From Sacculina carcini (Eukaryota > Arthropoda > Thecostraca > Sacculinidae), in assembly GCA_916048095.2 (NCBI GenBank), contig OU696575.1, positions 4,187,501 through 4,251,500 of the forward strand: 64,000 nucleotides of DNA, read 5' to 3'. Made by a program: the position numbers and the translations under genes. Under the pieces are notes generated by a model, which made no database searches, had not been told where the DNA came from, and saw nothing but the letters and a program-made list of their open reading frames with translations. Below are positions 56,887 through 64,000 of this stretch, in pieces; within the stretch, counting starts at the first letter, position 1; each line of letters starts with the position of its first letter.

Positions 56887-57485
56887 GACTGTCCATTGTG
56901 CACGAACACACACAAAACACACCGACTTCCACAGCACGCACGCTCAATAAAATCGTTCAACCATCGTTTGTTTCAATGCGATTTTAGCACGCGACAAGAA
57001 ATTTAATTAGGTTTTCGATAGCTATTTAGTATATCCTATCATTTGCTTGAACCCAAACACACCTAACTGGAGCAACTGTATTTCGCTTTGTATGCGTATA
57101 ACCATTGTGCGAGATGTTGGGAGATTCCCCTGGTTACACATCAGACTTGATTCTAGACTCGATTCTGACGATTCTGCTGTCGGTTAAAATCGATTCTGAC
57201 GATTCTCAGAAATCCGATTCTTGCCCAGCCCTATCGCCCACTGCCCGACACATGAGACGCGATACCCGGGCGCGAGACTTGAAACATGAGACGCGTCATA
57301 TGCACGCGCTCACACACAATACAATCCTCCCCTAAAGACGCTCTCGCTCACCTGTCTGCAAACGCTTCGATGAAAGTCAAACTCAGACCACAACCAGAAC
57401 ACACGCTGACACAATGACGCTAACACGATAGAATCAACACTGCAACACGCTATGCTGTCAGCGACAAGCACAAGTGTGTATCAGC

Positions 57486-57836
57486 CATGGGCGTAAATCC
57501 TGGGGGTATGGGGGTATATATAGCCCCCCGACGAATTGGCTGGGGGTTATGCATATGCAATTATACCCCCGAGAAATCTGCTGAGTTCAGTTCATTGGGT
57601 ATATTATCATCAAAATCAGTATGGAAGGTAAATGACAATAGACCAAAAATGTAAGAAGTTATAAATATGTAAAGAATTATATCACGCATTACACCTTTCA
57701 TTGGGGTATGTGTGTTGTAATTGAATAGGATGAAAATAGTTGAGGGTCTCATGCAATTGGCCAACTGAGTCAAGTTTGAACACTATTACATGATGGCTGT
57801 CATCTCCCCCAGCCTTGACACAAATTTACGCCCATG
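57486..57836. mobile_element. 351-bp hAT-type MITE
   Basis: Ends CATGGGCGTAAAT and ATTTACGCCCATG. A perfect 8-bp duplication GTATCAGC lies at 57478-57485 and 57837-57844. The opposite arm of the palindrome (about 58000-58020) keeps the empty site. There is no coding frame. Confidence 0.88.
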
Positions 57837-57844
57837 GTATCAGC

Positions 57845-58010
57845 GCATTAAGTCACGTGGGCCACCACCCGCGTGGGCGGCACAAAAATGTCGTCGACGA
57901 CGGCAATGTTGCCGCTCGCTGCCACTACTTTCACGACGGCAAAAATGTCGTCGACGTTTTTTGTGCCACCCACGCGGGTGGTGGCCCACGTGACTCAATG
58001 CGCTGATACA
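57845..58010. repeat. Centre of the foldback palindrome
   Basis: Arms of about 55 bp (GTGGGCCACCACCCGCGTGG and its complement, then GCACAAAAA with GTCGTCGACG) face each other around a ~60-base GC-rich centre. It is the innermost part of the Harbinger-like foldback. Confidence 0.75.
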
Positions 58011-58179
58011 CACTTGTGCTTGTCCCTGACAACATAGCGTGTTGCAGTGTTGATTCTATCGTGTCAGCGTCATTGTGTCATCGTGTGTTCTGGTTTAACT
58101 TTGTATTGTCAGCATTAGTATTGCGAGCATTTCCACCGGCTGAATGCAGTTCCTCAGTCTGGTATTTTCACGTTGTATT

Positions 58180-58443
58180 TTAGTCTGTATTTTCACGTTT
58201 CGCAATCTCTAATGAAGAGATTGACATTTTGAAGCAATTGAAAAATTTATCTTCATCGCTTCTCAAGTCAGGAAATAGTGTGTAAAAGGCTCCAACATTC
58301 CCTGATTTGATTAATAATTTGAACCCAACATTGATTAATAAGATGAACCCAAAAAAAACTGTTTTTTCGCCGTTTCGTTGCATGACGACGATATATTAAC
58401 AATGCAAGCAATTGTTTTCTGTCCATGTTCACTTGAAATGATC
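58180..58443 (-). pseudogene. Harbinger-like transposase N-terminus, right arm
   Basis: Mirror copy of the left-arm fragment: DRKQLLALLIYRRHATKRRK, WVHLINQ and DLRSDEDKFFNCFKMSISSL. It diverges near 58180-58215 through a short duplicated segment (GTATTTTCACGTT twice). Confidence 0.7.
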
Positions 58444-58653
58444 GGGAACACGCAGTACTAGTAGCAATATATACAACACTGGCACGCACCCTGACTGCAC
58501 TGTGGTCAGTGATCAAATGAGTGACGTCTGTGAGTGAACGGATGAGAGGACGACAAAATAAACGTCAAGTGTGTTCCCACTCGAGCGGTGACGGCAAAAC
58601 GAACGCTCGGCAAAAAGACGCTCGGCACAAAAACGCCTAGTGTGTCCCCAGCC

Positions 58654-59480
58654 TGAGTGTTGACCATAAATATTTGGTCAGAAGTCCTTGCACCTTCCGA
58701 TCCAACTTCAGTCCTGTTGCATTTCACTAATGTCACTATTTGAACAAACGAAGGCAATGTTTAGACACATACAAGGCACATAATTGTGGTTAGTGCGTGT
58801 ATTAATTGTTGAATATTTGTATGTGTGTAAGAGTTTGTAAGCGTGCGCGTGCACAATTGGAATTGTTATTGGGAACGTTACTGTAGGTGCCTCGAATGCC
58901 ATGCGCGTGCAACTCAACATGTGTGTGTATGCGCGTGTGTGTTTGTATGTTCGTGTGTGCGTCAGTGACAGTTGATTGCGTCAGCGAGAATGTGACGAGT
59001 CAGTGAGAGTCTTGGTGTTGCGTTGGTTTAGTCAATGCCACCTAGACTACTATCTAGGTATCTAGGTGGCGTTGGTTTAGTGTGCGGTGTTTTGTGCGGC
59101 GATAGTTGTTTCAGTGCTTTTCGCGTGTGCGTGTGTCTAGGGGTTTTACGTGCGAGTGTGAGAGGATCTTGTGTGCCGTATTCTTCTCCGTGTTCTTTGC
59201 TGGCGTCGTCTGAACTCTTGTGCGGCTTTATTTCCAGTTTCATATCATCGATATAATTCGCATTAAATACTGTAGCGCGGTGTATCAGCAAGGCACCGCT
59301 GCCTAGACGCCGCGTGGCTGCACTCTCCGCCCTCCAGAGCGCTCACGCTCTGCTGGCTTGCAGGAGCATCGCGCCACTGGGCGTGGCTGCAAGCGTTTGC
59401 GGACGTTTCCGCCAGGCGCCGCCACGGGCATCTGGCGTGTTGGTCTGTGTGTGTGTGTGTGTTTGTGTAGTGTACCTAAT
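58654..59480. other. No gene recognised; GT-rich runs
   Basis: A (GT)n-rich segment near 58920-58965 and another near 59445-59466. A CCACCTAG ... CTAGGTGG hairpin sits at 59037-59073. The GC-rich stretch 59280-59440 has open frames on both strands with no recognisable family. Confidence 0.4.
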
Positions 59481-61012
59481 GATGCAAAAAAACGTTTTTT
59501 TTGGTTGCGTTTTTTTGTGCAAAAAAAACATGTTTCTTTAGGTTTTTTTGTTTTTTTTAGAATTAGCCCCAATTGTAATCGGATGTTAGATTTTAGTACA
59601 TAGAAATGAGTTCAATTGATGTTTTGTACATTTTTACGTGTCTTATTTCAAAGATAATTTGATAATAGTATAAAAAACAAGAATATTCATCAATAAATAC
59701 CTCAGGAGGCTGTTTGACAGCGCATCCGGGTCCGGTGGTTTAGGTTTTTTTCATTGAGAAGACCCATGTTCTTACAGATGGTTTTAATTATGTGGATATT
59801 TGAAATAATTTGTCAGCACAACAAAGCAAATTCATCGAATAATCATCTTTTTTTTTAAAAAGAAACCATGTTTTTTATGAAAAAATGCAATGATGTTTTT
59901 CAAACTGGTTTTAAATTCGTTTTTATTAATGTACAGGTCCAGAAAATGTTGGCAGCAGAACAAGACAAGCTAATTGGTTGGTCAAGTGTTTTTTTTGACA
60001 AACGTTTATTTAAACTAACGCTTTTTTAATGAAACAATGTTTCCTAAAACAGTATCTATGTAAGATAGATTTGATTGATGTACGTTCAAATACCTTTTGT
60101 ATAGCAAGTAGCGTGCTGGTACGTATAAGCGGCTGGTTAAACCACTTAATTTAAACTGTTCCTTTAAGCCATGGTTTTTTCAAAATATATATTTTTGAAA
60201 AACGGATTTCGAAGATGTAGAGATTGCGAAAAAAAATTGGCGGCAGATCAAGGAAAGTTGAACCAAATTAACTGTTTTTTATTAGTAACCTGTTTTTAGA
60301 ACTGGTTTTATGGATGATGGTTTCTTTGATGTAGTTATTTGTGTTCAAATACCTTTTTGTACATCAAATATATTTCCTCAGTTGTTTTTTCCAACACGAA
60401 AATATTGTCCCTTTTTCTGGTCCGTTGCCACTGCGACCCGCTTTTATTTGTAGTCTCACTAGGGACACTAAGTTTGTGTGCATATTCGTAGTATTTGTGT
60501 AAATATTTGCAGTGTTTGTACTCTTATATTTGCAAATAATTGATCTGCTGAATGAAATGATGAAACTTATTATAACCAACGTAGTTAATTTCTGGCAGGA
60601 AACAGTTAATGTGTAAAAATTATTAAAAAATTATGCCACCTGTTGTTTTTTTAAACAGTTTCAGATTTTAGCATAAAAAACGGTGCTCAAACCCTGCTTA
60701 CTTACACAATGATTAACTAAATAATTGAATGCAAAACTGTACAGTACATAGAAGTGCCGCACAGTACCGTGCAAACAATGATATTAGGGCCTTCAGACAC
60801 ATTATAACAATTATACTGTGCATATTTAATGATAATTCAATTTGATAGGGTCACTAATAGCATGAATAACTGATTGATGAACTGATGTTGATCAAAAATA
60901 ATTCATTCAACATCCCAAATATATCATTTCCATAATTTTCATTATTTGCATGACTCTTAAAAAAACGTGTTTTTTGTCGAGGTTTTTTTTGGCAAAAAAA
61001 CGTTTTTTTCAT
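59481..61012 (+). mobile_element. 1.5-kb TIR element ('A7CGT7' family), direct copy
   Basis: Ends GATGCAAAAAAACGTTTTTT (59481) and GCAAAAAAACGTTTTTTTCA (to 61012), imperfect inverted repeats. It is homologous in reverse to 44081-45475. There is no transposase frame. It is AT-rich with many T7-8/A7-8 tracts. Confidence 0.75.
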
Positions 61013-61236
61013 AACACATATCATTACATGCCACAAAAAACTCCACAAATCGCTGTTCGATTAAGCACAATTAATTGGTACGCTATTAATGTATTTGTAC
61101 ACAAGGTAATAAAACAAAGCAGAATATCGCCATCAATAATCACCAGCGCGCTAGTGTTAGCCGCGTGGGACGTTAGTTTTATGGTGGTAGCAAATTTTTG
61201 CGGCTACGGCAAACACTGTATCATATACGGCTAATG

Positions 61237-61535
61237 CAGGGGTTCCCAACCGGTGGGTCGCGACCCCCTAGGGGGTCGCAAGGCTACTCCAGGGAGTCGT
61301 GAGAGCCGCCTGAAAAATGATTCATTCGTCAAAATTTGCAAACAAAATCCATGTTATGAAAACCTGATGATTTTTTTTCCGAATACATTCAATAACGATG
61401 GCATTAAAGAATTGAATGTGATAAGAATTTAGTATAAAGGTGTTTTCTAACTTATCTTATTGTTTTATTGGGGGGTCATGGAGCCCTCCATATTTGTCCA
61501 GGGGGTCGCGAAGCAAAAAAGGTTGGGAAACCCTG
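61237..61535. mobile_element. 299-bp hAT-Charlie-like MITE
   Basis: Tips CAGGGGTTCCCAACC and GGTTGGGAAACCCTG, the classic hAT tip, next to GGGTCGC-rich subterminal sequence. A perfect 8-bp duplication GGCTAATG lies at 61229-61236 and 61536-61543. It inserted 60 bp from the MTFMT-like stop codon. Confidence 0.93.
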
Positions 61536-61602
61536 GGCTAATGGGATGTGTCTGAATGACTCACAATATCACCGAGGTACACACACACACACACATACAC
61601 AT

Positions 61603-61985
61603 TCACAGCGTGACGAGATCGAATCCGCGCTGACTCCACGGCACACGGCTGACGAAGCCGTTGTAAAAATCGCTGCCGGACATGGTCGCACGCCCGGTCG
61701 GCTGCAGACGCAACACGTGCAGCCAGCCGTCGAGACAACGCACCAGCAACGCCCGCCGACGACGACACAACATCAGCGCGCCGCACGGGGGACGCACCCG
61801 TCTAGTCTCCGCACCGTCACCGTCCGGCAACTGCACGTCATGCAGACGCACGCGCGCACCGCGCCACGCAGCAGTCGCCGGCTCGGGCAGCGATCGGCAG
61901 TGACGCAGCACGTGCACGCAGCACCATCGCCAGTCGACCGCGTGGTCGGCCAACATACGCCTGCCAGCTGCCGACGCGCGCACAC
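61603..61985 (-). CDS. MTFMT: Last exon, methionyl-tRNA formyltransferase-like, mitochondrial
   Basis: The minus-strand frame ends at TGA (61603-61605). Its C-terminal part reads LLVRCLDGWLHVLRLQ then SGSDFYNGF, matching the C-terminal domain of animal mitochondrial formyltransferase (CxDGW, DFYNG); upstream WRGARVRLHDVQL and PPCGALMLCRRR fit the preceding beta strands. The enzyme formylates initiator Met-tRNA in mitochondria; this exon holds the tRNA-binding OB-like domain, not the catalytic domain. An acceptor (CTGGCAG) near 61966-61975 on the minus strand would start the exon shortly after 61985 or at about 61965. The GC content (~65%) stands out from the surroundings. Upstream exons are not recognised in the window. 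The assignment is from recalled family motifs. Confidence 0.65.
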
Positions 61986-62009
61986 ACACATATCTATGTA
62001 ATCGCATGT

Positions 62010-62384
62010 CTTTCTGTTCAGTTCTGTTGTTTGTGTATCGGGTGTTGTGCTTCGAAGTATATTTACGTGTATTGTCTTTGCTGTTACTGTATCTTTTGCC
62101 TTTGTTTGTATCGTACTAACGATCTAGGTCTGGTGATTGTGTTGTTTTGTTCCAAGGGTTGTCACTCTATGTCTACTGATGATCAAGGTGTATGGGGATT
62201 GCAATAACGTAATTTATAGTGTTCACGCTCTTTCCATACCACATTGTTCATTGATTGTCCCATTCGCCCAAACGTCTCCTTTGCAATTTGTCAGTGGTTG
62301 GTTTTCGTGGTTAATGGATAAAGGCCTAACTGACAGCCGCTACACGGGAAGAAGCTGAAACATAGGAACACAGGTGTCCCGTGC
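62010..62384. other. No gene recognised; possible intron of the MTFMT-like gene
   Basis: Mixed-composition sequence upstream (minus strand) of the last exon. Confidence 0.35.
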
Positions 62385-62615
62385 AGCTCGCTGCCGCCGC
62401 AGAACCAACCCTCTCCACGCTATAGCGCCACATGGGGGAAGACGTATTAGAGAGGGCCACCTCCCCAGAATACATGACACAACTCATGACTGATATCTGG
62501 TACAATCATTTACTGCTGGGTGGACAGGGGCTGTTGGATTATAGAATTATCCTAATGAAACTATCCTCCGCCGGGATTTGAACTACGGACTTTATTTTGC
62601 GATATTGTGGATCTA
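62385..62615 (-). mobile_element. tRNA-derived SINE relic
   Basis: On the minus strand GTAGTTCAAATCCC (about 62570-62585) fits a Pol III B box, followed by GGCGGAGGATAG and later CCTGTCCACCCAGCAGTAAAT, a body segment of a style known from tRNA-related SINEs. The A box region is not recognisable, so the copy is 5'-truncated or degraded. Confidence 0.45.
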
Positions 62616-62771
62616 AGATCTTGAATTAAATGCAAAAAAAGTTCAAGAAATTAATTCTAGAATTATATAAACTATCATACAAAGAGGTGCTAGCTAAACT
62701 TCAATTAACTACATTAGAGGAAAAAAGCACGAAGGGGGCTTAATAGGTATATTCGGCCCTCCAAATATGTA

Positions 62772-63114
62772 CAGTCGGCCCTCCAAATAACGGACTCGAA
62801 GGGACCGAGTAAAAAGTTAACTTGTCTAACTTTTCGATACAAGGTTATTAGCTTTTTTACTCTGAATCGTTCATTTTTCACAAAATACCCCCAAAATACC
62901 CTCCCCCTATGTACCACATTGCATCTTTCTCAAATGATTCTACCAATTTGTCCATTACCCCAGAAAAGTATTCAGCTGTGCGGCGTTCTCCTGTGGACGT
63001 CATGGTTTTGTTATGCTGCAGTTTGCAGGAGAGACCCGTTTCATCAATATTGAACACATCATTAGTCTCAAATACACAATTAATCGGAATTGTCAATGAT
63101 ATACGAACGTACAA
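62772..63114 (-). pseudogene. pogo/Tigger-like transposase fragment and tip
   Basis: The minus-strand translation DVFNIDETGLSCKLQHNKT fits the first catalytic Asp region of the pogo/Tigger DDE domain (NxDETG). It then departs from the family, indicating an internal deletion. At 62772 the tip CAGTCGGCCCTCC preceded by TA resembles a Tigger-type terminal repeat, and the tip is partly duplicated just before it (62749-62769). Confidence 0.6.
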
Positions 63115-64000
63115 ATTCCTGCATGCTTCGTGTGCGAGACCTTCACCAGTCTGGGGTTCAAGGCGGCGACCTAGTTTGCCTAAGCCTAATAATATACCTG
63201 TGTATATGTCTATGCTTATAGCCGGTCCTAATAAGTCACTCGTCCCTACAAATTAGCTTGCAACAGTTAACTGTTGTCAGTGGACAAGCTGTAGTCAATA
63301 TATTTCATATATGTTCCATTTAAGAATCAAACAAAAAACCAACGCCACCTAGATACAGGCCCTTTCACGAAAGTATGACGTCATCGATTGCGGTGGCTTC
63401 ACTCGTACGGGCGATATGCGTTGTTATTAGAAATTGTGCTTAGTGCGGGTGTTTGACTTGCATTCCGGCTCAATTAAGTTTGAAAATCATGTAAACAACA
63501 TAAGAAGCTTCAAATACAATTGCAAATAGAATAACTGAATATATTATAAACCCACACAGGCATAAAACAGTAAAAAAACAAACATGCAACGACCATACAC
63601 GATACAATGCGGAACGTTTTCGCTTCCATTGTTTCTAATTTATCGTAGATGAATTTGTCACAACAATTATTGTTCAGAAGGACTTTTACAGCGGTGCGCA
63701 CAATTTTTCTGCAATTAATTATAAATTACGATGTTGAGAACAGTACAAGTAAACAAGCATAACACCGCAATCACTCAGTTTTTCTAGTGCATGAAAATTT
63801 ATCATCGCGCTGGTTTCCAATAATACACAATTTATCATACTTAATATACTTCTGCACAGTAAAAATCAAAGCAAAACAATATTTTAAACATAAAAATAAT
63901 ACGCCAATCTTCGGCGACCAATTTCCATCGGATACGAAATTTTTTCGGATGACATGGTTTCACTTCGCGCAGCCAAAATGTTTACATGAATGACAATCCT
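63115..64000. other. No gene recognised to the window end
   Basis: AT-rich sequence. The motif CAACGCCACCTAG occurs once near 63340. Small frames have no visible family. Confidence 0.4.

Larger units (their letters stand above)
54152..57233. mobile_element. hAT element, 3.08 kb, without recognisable transposase
   Basis: Terminal inverted repeats TAGGG(G/C)TGGGC(G/A)AGAATCG. The 8-bp duplication TCGCCCAC is at 54144-54151 and 57234-57241, and the uninterrupted LTR gives the empty site. Subterminal parts are dense in GATTC/GAATC words such as AATCGATTCTGACGATTCT. No hAT transposase motif is visible in any frame, so it is a non-autonomous derivative that itself carries other repeats. Confidence 0.85.
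51533..57392 (-). repeat. 5' LTR, interrupted twice
   Basis: Segments 51533-51652, 54141-54151 and 57242-57392 together match the 3' LTR, with an 11-base extra stretch (near 51566) relative to it. The two interruptions are the long-TIR element (51653-54136) and the hAT element (54152-57233). Confidence 0.85.
47268..57397 (-). mobile_element. Ty3/Gypsy-like LTR retrotransposon, minus strand, decayed and nested
   Basis: A 5-bp duplication ACCAG flanks it (47268-47272 and 57393-57397). LTRs start TGTAGTTC and end CACA on the plus strand. Order on the minus strand is 5' LTR, gag, protease, RT, RNase H, integrase, PPT, 3' LTR, the Ty3/Gypsy order. Its empty site is preserved in the opposite arm of the foldback element (about 58098-58110). 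The coding region has at least five lesions. Confidence 0.88.
46725..58653. mobile_element. Palindromic Harbinger-like foldback element hosting a nested stack
   Basis: The ends carry GGCTGGGGACACACTAGG (46725) and its complement (to 58653). 46725-47272 is matched in reverse by 58098-58653, and the palindrome continues inward (57398-57485 plus 57845-57905 against 58101-57945), giving arms of roughly 700 bp once later insertions are removed. Both arms contain the start of a PIF/Harbinger-type transposase. Flanking trinucleotides are TAA and TGA, close to the TWA target of Harbinger. All other elements between 47273 and 57836 are later insertions. Confidence 0.7.

Noticed and set aside
61468-62001. 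177-codon plus-strand frame
   Set aside because: It is antisense to the MTFMT-like exon and is rich in His/Arg/Thr as expected from the complement of GC-rich coding DNA.
62555-62600. Minus-strand tRNA gene
   Set aside because: Only a B-box-like T-arm is recognisable; no acceptor or anticodon stems can be folded, so a SINE relic is a better reading.

Overview
The window is nuclear DNA of a multicellular animal, most probably a protostome invertebrate. The reasons are a Toll-type receptor with the protostome arrangement of two leucine-rich-repeat cysteine clusters, an exon that looks like mitochondrial methionyl-tRNA formyltransferase, and a transposon community (CR1/L2-like, I-like and R4-like LINEs, Ty3/Gypsy-like LTR element, Helitrons, hAT, Harbinger-like, pogo-like, several MITEs) typical of a large repeat-rich invertebrate genome. 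Nothing here fixes the phylum; an arthropod-like or other ecdysozoan source is only a guess.

Layout. 1-5.3 kb: end of a zinc-finger exon, simple repeats, a 19-copy 85-bp minisatellite (2.26-3.84 kb) and the first copy of a family with 176-bp internal repeats. 5.3-15.1 kb: a head-to-head and tail-to-tail cluster of at least six non-autonomous Helitron copies carrying about 30 copies of a 3'-type hairpin. 15.5-20.5 kb: a nearly intact L2/CR1-like LINE whose two ORFs lie in one frame separated only by a UGA followed by CUA. 20.5-25.9 kb: a CR1-like LINE broken by a 707-bp insertion and one frameshift. 26.3-30.6 kb: a decayed I-like LINE with RNase H. 31.2-33.1 kb: an L2-like relic split by a 1250-bp hAT element. 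33.4-35.8 kb: two more copies of the 176-bp-repeat family in opposite orientation. 36.4-37.4 kb: a Helitron Rep relic with its terminus. 38.2-41.5 kb: the only clearly intact host gene, an intronless Toll-like receptor. 42.2-46.7 kb: LINE relics and non-autonomous repeats. 46.7-58.7 kb: a nested stack: a palindromic Harbinger-like foldback element, interrupted by a Gypsy-like retrotransposon (minus strand), whose 5' LTR is itself interrupted by a long-TIR element and by a hAT element; a hAT MITE sits in the palindrome centre. 59.5-61.0 kb: a 1.5-kb TIR element, inverted relative to a copy at 44.1-45.5 kb. 61.2-63.1 kb: a hAT MITE, the MTFMT-like last exon (minus), a SINE relic and a pogo/Tigger relic.

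The host genes are isolated islands; most of the sequence is mobile DNA in different states of decay. The strongest leads for something unusual are the L2-like LINE with its UGA-CUA junction, and the nested stack, in which almost every insertion has its empty site preserved in the partner LTR or partner palindrome arm inside the same window.
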